Assembly: GCA_018609935.1 (NCBI GenBank)
Contig: JAHENH010000059.1
Location: 1 to 22,732, forward strand
Length of the DNA stretch: 22,732 nt
Source: Halobacteriales archaeon
GTDB lineage: Archaea; Halobacteriota; Halobacteria; Halorutilales; JAHENH01
Reading direction: 5' to 3'
In this document: positions 8,098 to 15,419 of the stretch, piece after piece
Layout: each line of letters begins with the position of its first letter
How positions within the stretch are numbered: the first letter of the stretch is position 1
The notes under the pieces: model-generated
Databases searched by the model: none
Told to the model about the DNA's origin: nothing
The model's input: the letters and a program-made list of their open reading frames with translations, nothing else
Translations under genes and position numbers: made by a program

Positions 8098-8490
8098 ATG
8101 CAGCTTATAGTTTCGGATCCATCAAGTGGAGAATCCTATAATTTAGATGCTGATACAGATAGTATTGCAGGCCATGAGGTTGGAGAAAAGATAGATGGAT
8201 CCATAGTAGGACTTGATGGTTATACTTTAGAAATAACTGGTGGTAGTGACTCTACAGGAAGACCCATGCGAAAAGATATAGTAGGATCTGATACAAAACG
8301 TGTACTTTTGAGAAATAAGACTGTAGGATTTAAACCAAAAAGAGATGGGGAAAGAAGACGTAAAACTCTACGTGGACGCCGTATAGAAGAAGATATAGTA
8401 CAGGTAAACACACAGATAACAGAAAAAGGAGAAAAAACAATAACAGAACTACTAGGACTAGAAGACGAAGAAGAATCACCTGAACAATAA
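8098..8490 (+). CDS. rps6e: 30S ribosomal protein S6e
   Basis: 130 residues, normal for archaeal S6e (about 120-135). S6e is a small-subunit ribosomal protein found in archaea and eukaryotes. The sequence shows the family pattern: MQLIVSDPSSGESYNLDAD at the start, then GHEVGEKIDGSIVGLDGYTL, the diagnostic GGSDSTGRPMRKDI, and the basic RRRKTLRGRRIEEDIVQVNT near residues 85-104. It ends in an acidic tail (GLEDEEESPEQ). I chose ATG 8098 because S6e proteins begin with this strand; the frame extends upstream to 8032 only through T-rich codons encoding FVFVFVFS, which is leader sequence. It stands alone here, without the translation-factor or ribosomal genes that often flank it in archaea. Confidence 0.95.
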   Translation: MQLIVSDPSSGESYNLDADTDSIAGHEVGEKIDGSIVGLDGYTLEITGGSDSTGRPMRKDIVGSDTKRVLLRNKTVGFKPKRDGERRRKTLRGRRIEEDIVQVNTQITEKGEKTITELLGLEDEEESPEQ

Positions 8491-8513
8491 ACCTATCTTA
8501 TGTGGGTGTGTGA

Positions 8514-8560
8514 GGGAAGTCTGTAGGACTCCCTTCCCTTTAGGTCAGGGAGAAGTCACA
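8514..8560 (+). repeat. Two-hairpin IS200/IS605-end-like element (copy C)
   Basis: A GGGA(A)GTC/GACTCCC hairpin (8514-8533) is followed by a TCCCT/AGGGA hairpin (8535-8551) around TTAGGT, then AGAAGTCACA. This is the layout of IS200/IS605 right ends (GAAG-hairpin with TTTAGG loop-TCAC). It lies 23 bases after the rps6e stop. It may instead be a terminator, but no T-run follows directly. Confidence 0.45.
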
Positions 8561-8596
8561 TAGTATAGAATATTTTTTTGTTGTATAGATATGTTT

Positions 8597-8604
8597 TTTA
8601 TAAA
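8597..8604 (+). promoter_or_regulatory. TATA box of the GT4 gene
   Basis: TTTATAAA centred at 8600 predicts initiation near 8628 and a leader of about 20 bases. A weak AAGGT just before the ATG could serve as a ribosome site. Confidence 0.5.
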
Positions 8605-8647
8605 TGTATCGCATAGGTTTTTAGGTGTGGACTTTAAGTTTTAAGGT

Positions 8648-10033
8648 ATGAAGGTATCTGCTTTCACGGATACATATCTTCCTAGTATAAATGGTGCTTC
8701 TTATACTGTGAACTTATGGAAAGATAAATGGAACCAGGAATGGGGTGAAATGATGGTTGTATATCCAGGTGATAAAGATTATATCCCCTCAAGTAATGAA
8801 TTTCCTGTTCGTAGTCTACCTCTTCCTTTTTATGATGATATAAATCTTGGACTTCCTTTTCCCTCAGCAGTATCCGGACTATTTAGGCTTACATCAAATA
8901 AAAAATCATATAGAGATCCACGGGCTGCAGCATATGGTACTGTAGGTGCAGCAATGATGGCAGGTCTCCTATTAGGATATGGAGGATACAGATCTGCATC
9001 ACGTCTATCACCAAAATCACTATTTAAAACAGAAAAAGCATTAGGGCCCACCCTAAAAACAAATGGAGTCTATAAAGAAAAAAAAGAAAAATATACAATA
9101 GATAGAGATCAAGATAGATTTTTACTTCCACGAAAAGTCCGTGAAGCAGACATAGTACATGTACATGGCCCATTCACTATGGGTATAGCAGGAGCATCAC
9201 TAGCCCTCTCAAGAAATACACCATTTGTTGTAAGCTATCATACACCTACAGAAGAATACATAGACTATCTAACAGACAGAAAAAAAGTAAAACAAAACCT
9301 ACTCAGGATAAACAATTGGTGGGAGAAAAAATATCTAGATAATGCAGATGCAGTAATAATACCATCAAAACAAGCCAGGTCATGGATACCAGACACAGTA
9401 CCACCCAGGAAAATACATCCACTACCAAACGGAGTAGACATAGACTTTTTCCGACCAATAAAACCACAAAAATATAAACAATATCTAGAATTAGACAAAA
9501 ATATAGACCTAACTGGAAAAACAATAGGTTATTGTGGACGTCATGGACATGAAAAAAGATTAAAAGACGCAATATATACAGCAAAACACCTACCAGATAT
9601 AGACTTCATACTTGTAGGAAACGGACCGGCACACAAAGACCTAAAAAAATATGCAGAAAAAAACCAGGTAGACAATGTATACTTCCCCGGATTCTTAGAA
9701 AGAGAAAAACTACCAGGATTCTACAGCTCACTAGACTGTTTTATATTCCCAAGTGATGTGGAAACAGAAGGAATAGTAGCACTAGAATCTACAGCCTGTG
9801 GAACCCCAGTAGTAGCCGCAGACAGCGGAGGCCTAAAAGAAACAGTAAAACAAGGAAAAAACGGATACAGATACCCAGTAGGAAACACAGAAAAAATAAT
9901 AGAAACAATACAAAAAACCCTAGACAATAAACAAAAACTAACAAAAAACTGTATAGAAATGAGAGAACAACTAGCAGTAGAAACCACAATAGAAAAACTA
10001 CACAACATATACTCAAAACTACTCAGAAAATAA
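8648..10033 (+). CDS. GT4-family glycosyltransferase with a hydrophobic insertion
   Basis: 461 residues. GT4 (GT-B fold, retaining) enzymes move a sugar from a nucleotide donor onto a lipid, glycan or small acceptor. The N-terminal acceptor domain begins MKVSAFTDTYLPSINGASYT and continues with HVHGPFTMGIAG (171-182) and VSYHTPTEEYIDYL (195-208). The C-terminal donor domain has LPNGVDIDFFRP, GYCGRHGHEKRL, LVGNGP and the EX7E motif (E372, E380) within ETEGIVALE, then CGTPVVAADSGG. Residues about 80-158 form an insertion with a glycine-rich hydrophobic stretch at 98-112 and a Lys-rich stretch at 141-149; I do not recall it in haloarchaeal relatives. It might hold the enzyme at the membrane. Glycolipid or S-layer glycan synthesis is plausible, but the substrate cannot be read from sequence. 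Third-position bases shift strongly from T to A along the gene. Confidence 0.9.
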   Translation: MKVSAFTDTYLPSINGASYTVNLWKDKWNQEWGEMMVVYPGDKDYIPSSNEFPVRSLPLPFYDDINLGLPFPSAVSGLFRLTSNKKSYRDPRAAAYGTVGAAMMAGLLLGYGGYRSASRLSPKSLFKTEKALGPTLKTNGVYKEKKEKYTIDRDQDRFLLPRKVREADIVHVHGPFTMGIAGASLALSRNTPFVVSYHTPTEEYIDYLTDRKKVKQNLLRINNWWEKKYLDNADAVIIPSKQARSWIPDTVPPRKIHPLPNGVDIDFFRPIKPQKYKQYLELDKNIDLTGKTIGYCGRHGHEKRLKDAIYTAKHLPDIDFILVGNGPAHKDLKKYAEKNQVDNVYFPGFLEREKLPGFYSSLDCFIFPSDVETEGIVALESTACGTPVVAADSGGLKETVKQGKNGYRYPVGNTEKIIETIQKTLDNKQKLTKNCIEMREQLAVETTIEKLHNIYSKLLRK

Positions 10034-10038
10034 CTCCC

Positions 10039-10046
10039 TTTTATAT
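10039..10046 (+). promoter_or_regulatory. TATA box of the creatininase-family gene (leaderless start)
   Basis: TTTTATAT centred at 10043 places initiation at about 10071, two bases before the ATG at 10073. The gene therefore has its own promoter although it begins only 39 bp after the GT4 stop. Confidence 0.55.
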
Positions 10047-10072
10047 GGAGATGAAGGATAAATACCTAAATA

Positions 10073-10768
10073 ATGACTATATTAAGTAATTGTTCTTGGA
10101 AAAAAATAGAAAACCTAGATACAGATATAGCACTATTACCAGCTGGAAGTACAGAACAACATGGACACCATCTACCATTAAATACGGATTCAATAATAGC
10201 AGAAAAAATAGCACAAAAGACAGCAGAAAAAACAGATATAATATGTCTCCCCACACTAAAATATGGAGTATCGGAAGAACACAGAGAATTCAATGGAACA
10301 CTATGGATATCAACAGACACATATAGAAAAATAATATCAGATATATTCCAATCATTAGAAAAAAATGATATGGAAAAAGTAATTGTTGTAAATGGACACG
10401 GAGGAAACATTGATCCACTACAGGAAGTATGTAGAAAAACAACAAGACATACGTCTTTGTTTGCTACAGAATGGATATGGTGGCGTGCCCTAAACCTACA
10501 AAAACAACTGGGACATGCAGGAAAACTAGAAACATCACTACTATTATATCTACAAAAAGAACATATAGACCAAGAAAAAGCGAAAAAAGGACCGAATAGC
10601 TGGGGGAAAATAATAGAAGGATCCCAAACACTCTATGATGTAGAACAGTTCACAGATACAGGAACAATAGGAAACCCAAAAGAAGCAACAAAACAAAAAG
10701 GAAAAAAACTATTTAAAAAATCAACTAAATCACTTATAAACCTAATACAAACCCTAAAAAAACAGTAA
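10073..10768 (+). CDS. Creatininase-family metal-dependent amidohydrolase, possible ArfB-type formamide hydrolase
   Basis: 231 residues, normal for the family. Creatininase-fold enzymes use two metal ions to hydrolyse cyclic or formyl amides. The signature ligands are present: LPAGSTEQHGHHLPLNTD at about 22-39 (E28, H30, D39), VVNGHGGN near residue 109, and HAGKLETSLLL at about 143-153 with its glutamate. In archaea the best-known member is ArfB, which deformylates the 2-amino-5-formylamino-pyrimidine nucleotide made by ArfA, on the way to riboflavin and coenzyme F420. Other members are creatinine amidohydrolases or MftE-like peptidases. ArfB is the most likely role in a methanogen-like archaeon, but no riboflavin or F420 genes are nearby, so the substrate is inference. 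Start set by the TATA spacing. Confidence 0.85.
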   Translation: MTILSNCSWKKIENLDTDIALLPAGSTEQHGHHLPLNTDSIIAEKIAQKTAEKTDIICLPTLKYGVSEEHREFNGTLWISTDTYRKIISDIFQSLEKNDMEKVIVVNGHGGNIDPLQEVCRKTTRHTSLFATEWIWWRALNLQKQLGHAGKLETSLLLYLQKEHIDQEKAKKGPNSWGKIIEGSQTLYDVEQFTDTGTIGNPKEATKQKGKKLFKKSTKSLINLIQTLKKQ

Positions 10769-10828
10769 CAATATATTAATTTCCCATACATCTCCCTTCC
10801 CACTTTTATCTAATTAGTTAGTTCGTAA

Positions 10829-11089
10829 GGAAGCCTATAAACCCTCTTCCTTTAGGTAGAGGATGCATAAACTCTTCTTGCCGGAAGGGGTTTTTTAGGT
10901 ATTAACATATATCAGGTTGTCCGAAAGAAGTCAATTGTAGGCTTATTGGACATACAACGAAAAACCTTATTGTATGTGGGGGGGAACAGGCGGAAATAGA
11001 GCCCTTTGGAGAGTGTAGGTTCTCTGGAATCCAAAGGCTCCCTCGCTGAACAGGGAAGCTTCCGTCCCCTCTAGGCAGGAATGGTTCAC
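10829..11089 (+). mobile_element. IS200/IS605-like non-autonomous element, copy A
   Basis: 261 bp between convergent genes. The left part is GGAAGCCTATAAACCCTC with a hairpin CCTCT/AGAGG around CCTTTAGG (10842-10862). The right end is GAAGCTTCCGTCC...GGAATGGTTCAC. Copy B at 16782 has the same layout: ATAAACCCTCTT near the left end, TTTAGGTATT about 70 bases in, a G7 run followed by AGCCCT, then CAGGGAAGC and TTCAC at the right. The distance between the two end hairpins is about 220 bases in both. This looks like a MITE/PATE-type derivative of an IS200/IS605 element that lost its transposase. The frame ahead of the right end (GGEQAEIEP...TGKLPSPL) contains a TGA and may be the decayed tail of a tnpB gene. 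No TnpA or TnpB is in the window. Confidence 0.5.
10978..11089 (+). ncRNA. Candidate structured RNA in copy A (omega-RNA-like)
   Basis: A GC-rich block in AT-rich surroundings. Long-range pairing GGCGGAA (10989-10995) with TTCCGTC (11060-11066) encloses a strong hairpin: GAGCC-C-TTTGG (10999-11009) with CCAAAGGCTC (11031-11040), topped by AGAG/CTCT. TnpB guide RNAs derive from exactly this part of IS200/IS605 elements, where the 3' end of tnpB overlaps the right end. Expression and function are inferred. Confidence 0.4.
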
Positions 11090-11138
11090 AACCTAATGGA
11101 AAACTATTGAAGTCCATAGATATACCATAATTATTTCT

Positions 11139-11453
11139 CTATGAGTTTTCGTCTACCCATTCTCTATATTCTTCTGTTGTTTTCAGTTCTATTGCAGTAA
11201 TCTCTGGGAGATCATATGGATGGATCTTTTCTATTTCTTCTACTATATCCTCAAAGCTCTGTGTTGTTTTCATTTCGATAGATATCTCTGGATGCTTCAT
11301 TTTTTCCCCTTCCCATATATATTTTGATTCTACCATGTGGGTACTTACACATGCAGCTATATTGTCATCTATGAGTTTTCCTGCTAGATCATCTGCTAGT
11401 TTTTTTGTTTCTTCTTTGGTTTCTCCTGAGATTTTTGTTTGTATTTTCAGCAT
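11139..11453 (-). CDS. cutA: CutA1 divalent-cation tolerance family protein
   Basis: 104 residues, typical for CutA1, a small trimeric ferredoxin-like protein found in all domains and linked to copper/divalent cation tolerance, although its true role in archaea is unsettled. Family features are clear: residues about 23-50 read LAGKLIDDNIAACVSTHMVE followed by SKYIWEGE, and HPYDLPEITAIEL lies near residue 80, with the usual glutamate-rich middle strand (EISIEMKTT). The gene starts 38 bp from the divergent site-2 protease gene, so the two promoters must overlap in that short AT-rich spacer. Downstream it faces repeat copy A. Confidence 0.93.
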   Translation of the reverse strand: MLKIQTKISGETKEETKKLADDLAGKLIDDNIAACVSTHMVESKYIWEGEKMKHPEISIEMKTTQSFEDIVEEIEKIHPYDLPEITAIELKTTEEYREWVDENS

Positions 11454-11491
11454 GCAAAACTGTATTGTATTTTGGTGTACTAAACGTTTCT

Positions 11492-13027
11492 ATGAATCTG
11501 ACTATAGTCTTGTTTGGATTTCTTCTATATTGGGTCTTAATTAGGTTTTTAGATTCTCGTGGTTTTCTACCTCGTGGAGTTGAAACTGTGGGTCCAATAT
11601 TACTTTTTAAGACCGCTAGAGGTAAGAGGTGGCTTGATAGGCTGGCAAAACCCAAACGGTTACTACATAGCTATGGTAACATTGGTGTTTTTATAGCTGT
11701 ATTAACTATGGTTGGGACTTTTTTTATGTTGTTATATTCGGGGTATGTGGGTCTTGTATCTCCGCCTGAGCCTTCTGCTCTTACAGATCCTAGGAATGTT
11801 TTGGTTATACCTGGAGTAAACGAGTTTTTACCTCTATCTGTAGCTCCAGAACTACTTGGAGGCCTACTTATCGGGTTGGTAGTACATGAGGGAGGGCATG
11901 GTGTAATGTCTAGAGTAGAAGATGTAGAAGTAGAAGGTATGGGGCCTGCATTTCTAGGGTTTATTCCTGTAGGTGCATTTGTAGAACCAAACCAGGACCA
12001 AGTAGACCAAAAATCTATAGGTTCAAGGTCAAGAATCTATGCTGCTGGGATAACAAACAACTTTGTTATTGCAATAATATCGTTTATAGCACTCGCATTA
12101 TTGATGAGTGCAGTTATTCCAACAGGGGGGGTTGGTATAGCTGGAGTTGTACAGAATTCAACTGCAGACAACCTAGACATACAGAGAGGAGATATAATAA
12201 AGACAGTAGAAGGAAAACAGATACAAAACCCACAGCAATACCACGACATCTTACAAAAAACTACGGGTAATATATCTATTGAGATTTCGACTAATGGAGA
12301 AACAAAAATACTGAATACATACCTACCAGGTGGAGTAAGGATAAGGAATACACTAGATGGATATCCGGCAGAAAATACTCTACAAAGTGGTGATTTGATA
12401 ACTGGTATAGATGGGGAAAAAATAGAAAATACAACAGCATTCCAACAGTATATACAAAATAAAAACCCTGGGGAAACAATAACGATAACATATCTTAGAA
12501 ACGGCCAAACAAACCAAGATACAATAGAGCTTGCTGAAAACCCACAACGTCCTAATAGTCCATTTCTTGGTGTAACATTTTATACAGAATCCCAACTTGT
12601 TGGAGTGGTTCCATATAACCAAAACATCCCTATAGGCTATCTTGGTTCCCTGAATCCTATAGATTGGATTGCATCTATATATCTGCCATTTGGTGCTACA
12701 GGACCACAGTTTTCTGGGTTCCATGGAACTACACTAGGGTTTTATAGTCTAAATGGGGTGCCAGCAATGTTTGGAGGCATATATTGGTTTATACTAAATC
12801 TGTTATATTGGACTGCATGGATAAATTTTAATGTAGCAGTTCTAAACTGTATACCACTAGTTCCACTAGATGGTGGAAGAATATTTAAAGAAATGGCTAC
12901 AGGGATACTAACCCCTATAACAAAGAAAAATAAAGAAAAAATAGCAAATATAGCTACGGGAGCAATAGCAGTCCTAATGCTAGCTAGTATTTTTCTATCT
13001 ATACTTGGCCCCAGAATTCTGGGATAG
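11492..13027 (+). CDS. Site-2 protease family membrane metalloprotease with two PDZ domains
   Basis: 511 residues from ATG 11492. The open frame extends back to 11405 over cutA, but family members begin with this first membrane helix (MNLTIVLFGFLLYWVLIRFL). S2P proteases cut membrane-spanning substrates inside the bilayer. The zinc site is visible: HEGGH at 132-136 and the LDGG motif with D460. Between them lie two PDZ domains (NLDIQRGDIIKTVEGKQI and ENTLQSGDLITGIDGEKI) that would select or gate substrates outside the membrane. At least five hydrophobic segments are present, with a conserved GFIPVGAFVEP after the active-site helix. It may act in regulated proteolysis of envelope regulators or in clearance of signal peptides; the substrate is unknown. 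Its 3' end overlaps the convergent Toprim gene by 29 bp. Confidence 0.92.
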   Translation: MNLTIVLFGFLLYWVLIRFLDSRGFLPRGVETVGPILLFKTARGKRWLDRLAKPKRLLHSYGNIGVFIAVLTMVGTFFMLLYSGYVGLVSPPEPSALTDPRNVLVIPGVNEFLPLSVAPELLGGLLIGLVVHEGGHGVMSRVEDVEVEGMGPAFLGFIPVGAFVEPNQDQVDQKSIGSRSRIYAAGITNNFVIAIISFIALALLMSAVIPTGGVGIAGVVQNSTADNLDIQRGDIIKTVEGKQIQNPQQYHDILQKTTGNISIEISTNGETKILNTYLPGGVRIRNTLDGYPAENTLQSGDLITGIDGEKIENTTAFQQYIQNKNPGETITITYLRNGQTNQDTIELAENPQRPNSPFLGVTFYTESQLVGVVPYNQNIPIGYLGSLNPIDWIASIYLPFGATGPQFSGFHGTTLGFYSLNGVPAMFGGIYWFILNLLYWTAWINFNVAVLNCIPLVPLDGGRIFKEMATGILTPITKKNKEKIANIATGAIAVLMLASIFLSILGPRILG

Positions 13028-13529
13028 AAATCTCCTCTATAATATCTGAATCTTCCTCTTTTTCTTTGTTTTCTTGTTCTATGTTTTCTATTTTTTGTCT
13101 ATATCTGTTTTGTCGGTTTTTCCTTGGGTTTTTTTGTTTTTTTATTTCTTTTTTGATTCTTTTTTTCCAGGATGTAAGTGCTTCTACCTCATGTACCTCT
13201 TTTTGTGTTAGTCCACGTAGCTGATTTCTTTCTTCTGTTCTTGGAAAAACTCCATGTAGCTCTAAGAGCTTTTTAAGTTTTGAACAGAGTTTTTCTCCCT
13301 GGGAGTCCCAGTCTGTTAATACTATAGCTTCTTCTGTTTTTCTTGATACTTCTTCTGCATTTGTGAGTAGGCTTTTACCGTTTCCTTTAACTCTAATTAC
13401 TTCGGTTTCAACACCAAGATTTCTAAGTGCTTCTTTATCTCCTTTTCCCTCAACTAGCACTGTTTCTACCTTGCATACGGCCTCCACTATTTCCTCGAAT
13501 CTGTGAAGACGATCTTCAGGAGTTTTCAT
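12999..13529 (-). CDS. Small Toprim-domain protein (UPF0292-like)
   Basis: 176 residues. A stand-alone Toprim domain: VEGKGDKEALRNLGV (Toprim motif 1, catalytic Glu, about residues 27-41), the RVKGN loop, and LTDWDSQGEKL (the DxD metal site, about 72-82), followed by GLTQKEVHEVEAL. Toprim domains bind Mg2+ and act on nucleic-acid phosphodiesters in primases, topoisomerases and RNase M5. Short archaeal members form an uncharacterised group close to the RNase M5/DnaG Toprim. The C-terminal third is a lysine/glutamate-rich, probably helical tail (KKEIKKQKNPRKNRQNRYR) that could bind RNA; the final residues PEFWGQV overlap the S2P gene. It is divergent from lysC across 80 bp. The nucleic-acid substrate is not known. 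Confidence 0.87.
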   Translation of the reverse strand: MKTPEDRLHRFEEIVEAVCKVETVLVEGKGDKEALRNLGVETEVIRVKGNGKSLLTNAEEVSRKTEEAIVLTDWDSQGEKLCSKLKKLLELHGVFPRTEERNQLRGLTQKEVHEVEALTSWKKRIKKEIKKQKNPRKNRQNRYRQKIENIEQENKEKEEDSDIIEEISIPEFWGQV

Positions 13530-13609
13530 TTGTGGAAAGGATCCCCTATATACTTATGTTTCTCGTGGAGAAGCCAAAAGCTTTTTTCCCCTCGTTTTTA
13601 AGCTACAGC

Positions 13610-14779
13610 GTGCGACTCGTCGTAAAGTTTGGGGGAACCAGCCTAGCAACAGGGGAAAAGATAAGGAAGGCAGCCGAAAGTATCAAAGCAGAAATTGATA
13701 GAGGAAACGAAGTAGCAGTAGTAGTATCTGCGATGGGAGACTCTACAGACAGGCTGATCGAAGTATCAGATAGTGCCGGAGTAGAAGAAAAACATAGAGA
13801 CGAAATAATAAGCATGGGAGAAAGGACATCAGCCAGAGTATTCAACGCAGTACTATCAAGCCTAACAGACAGCATCTCTCTAGAACCAGGACACAAACAC
13901 TGGCCAGTAATCACAGACAAAGAAGGAAGCATAGACGAAAATAGAAGCCAAGAAAAAATAAACCAACTAAAAACCCTCCTAGGAAAAAAAGTACCCATAA
14001 TCTGTGGATTCCTAGGAGAAACAACAGATGGAGAAATAACAACCCTAGAACGTGGAGGAAGCGATACAACAGCAACACTTCTAGGTAAATACCTAAACGC
14101 AGATGAAGTAATAATAGCAACAGACGTAGAAGGAATAATGACAGGAGACCCAGAAAGCGTAGAAAAACCACAAAGCGTAGAATCAATAACAACAGAAGAA
14201 ATGAAAGACCTCTCAGAAAGAGGAGCAAAAGTAATAGCACCAAGCGCACTCCGATACAAAACAGAAGGAACAACAATACGAGTAGTCCACCACGAAAACC
14301 TAGAAGGAGGAACAATCATAGAAGGAAGCCCAAGACGACAGATAGAGCTAAGAGAAGAAAAACTAGCAGCAGTAACAATAGCAGGAAAATCAATACTAGA
14401 AACACCAGGACTACTATCAAAAGTATCCACCTATCTAGGAAAAGAAGGAATAAACATATACGGACATTCAACAGGAAGAGACTCAATGTCATTTTTCCTA
14501 AAACAAACAGAAGGAAAAAAAGCACAAGAACTACTACACAAAGAAGTAGCCAAAAAAGAAAAACTAACAGGAGTCTCCCTAAGAGAAAACATAGCAATGC
14601 TAGTAATATACAACATAGAAGACCTCGCAGGAGCCATGAAAGAAACCAGCCAAGCACTAAAAAAAGCAGACATAGACGTAGTAGAAATATCCTCAAGCGT
14701 AACAAGCATAGCCATATTCATAGACTGGACAGACAGACACCAAGCCCTAGAACTAGTAGAAGAAATACCACTACCCTAA
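13610..14779 (+). CDS. lysC: Aspartate kinase
   Basis: 389 residues from GTG 13610. The enzyme phosphorylates L-aspartate with ATP, the first step toward lysine, threonine, methionine and diaminopimelate. Visible features: VRLVVKFGGTSLATGEKI at the start (ATP/aspartate-binding KFGGTS), VVSAMGDSTDRLIE, GFLGETTDGEITTLERGGSD with the catalytic-domain RGGSDTTA, then EVIIATDVEGIMTGDP. Two C-terminal ACT domains follow (ILETPGLLSKVSTYLGKEGI and the NIAMLVIYNIEDLAGAMKET region), which usually bind the feedback inhibitor. An in-frame ATG at 13556 would add 18 residues, but the family starts at the VRLVVKFGG strand. No neighbouring lysine or threonine genes. Almost all codons after the first 30 end in A. 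The divergent Toprim promoter is in the same 80-bp gap, with TATATA at about 13546-13551. Confidence 0.95.
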   Translation: MRLVVKFGGTSLATGEKIRKAAESIKAEIDRGNEVAVVVSAMGDSTDRLIEVSDSAGVEEKHRDEIISMGERTSARVFNAVLSSLTDSISLEPGHKHWPVITDKEGSIDENRSQEKINQLKTLLGKKVPIICGFLGETTDGEITTLERGGSDTTATLLGKYLNADEVIIATDVEGIMTGDPESVEKPQSVESITTEEMKDLSERGAKVIAPSALRYKTEGTTIRVVHHENLEGGTIIEGSPRRQIELREEKLAAVTIAGKSILETPGLLSKVSTYLGKEGINIYGHSTGRDSMSFFLKQTEGKKAQELLHKEVAKKEKLTGVSLRENIAMLVIYNIEDLAGAMKETSQALKKADIDVVEISSSVTSIAIFIDWTDRHQALELVEEIPLP

Positions 14780-14786
14780 AAAAACA

Positions 14787-14812
14787 AAAAACCCAATGAA
14801 AAAATGGTTTTT
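14787..14812 (+). terminator. Terminator-like hairpin after lysC
   Basis: AAAAACC (14787-14793) pairs with GGTTTTT (14806-14812), so the stem's 3' arm doubles as a T-tract. The following spacer to 15006 is AT-rich and holds nothing else I recognise. Confidence 0.45.
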
Positions 14813-15050
14813 CCAATATTTAATCTCCAGATATCAAGAAAAAAATAAACCAAAAAAATACCTCTTTATAGACTCTATCCAGACAGTCTAATTTATACTT
14901 ATTCTATATCATCGAATATCATCCATTCTGAAAGACATTATATACGCTGTTTTGGATCCAAATCTGATATTTTATCTTAATTAATAGCTATAGACAAATA
15001 AAACACATATTAAATGTTGATATGTCATAGTGACAACAGAATTAGTTATA

Positions 15051-15362
15051 ATGGTTGAATATACAGTTTTATTAGAAGGAGCAATACTGGTAGAAGATGT
15101 AGAAGAAGTAGATAAAGCAATAGATATAGCACTAGATAAAGCCAAGAAAACCACAGATAAAGCAGACATAGAGATAGGATTTATGGACTGTCCAGTATGC
15201 AGTGAACCCTTAGATTCTGTTTGTATATTCGCAAAAAAAGCCTTAGTAGGATTAATATATGAACAAAAAATAAATGCAGAAACAAGAGAAAAGGCAGAAA
15301 CAAAAGCAAAAAACCAAATAGACCTAAAAAACCTGAAAACACTAGATATAAACCAAAACTAG
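15051..15362 (+). CDS. UPF0212 (DUF555) family protein
   Basis: 103 residues from ATG 15051; a GTG at 15030 would add seven residues (VTTELVI) that the family lacks. The protein matches the archaea-specific UPF0212 family: VEYTVLLEGAILVEDVEEVD then AIDIALDKAKK, and the hallmark FMDCPVCSEPLDSVCIFAKK followed by ALVGLIYEQKI. The CPVC plus a later Cys could bind metal. Function is unknown; the family is widespread in methanogens and haloarchaea. A TATA-like ATATTAAA lies at 15007-15014. The gene converges on aroA with 57 bp between the stops. Confidence 0.9.
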   Translation: MVEYTVLLEGAILVEDVEEVDKAIDIALDKAKKTTDKADIEIGFMDCPVCSEPLDSVCIFAKKALVGLIYEQKINAETREKAETKAKNQIDLKNLKTLDINQN

Positions 15363-15419
15363 ATAGAACTCTTTCCATCCTTTAAGTAATATATAAAAAT
15401 ATAGAAATTTAGCTTCCTT

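Noticed and set aside
10902..11117. 71-codon minus-strand frame in repeat copy A
   Set aside because: It lies wholly within the structured repeat, and its residues follow the hairpins; copy B has a different frame on that strand (73 codons) with unrelated sequence.
13556..13609. Longer lysC start at ATG 13556
   Set aside because: The added residues (MFLVEKPKAFFPSFLSYS) do not belong to the aspartate kinase fold, which begins at VRLVVKFGG.
13603..14430. 275-codon open frame antisense to lysC
   Set aside because: An antisense shadow. lysC has all its motifs on the plus strand, and this frame has no recognisable domain.
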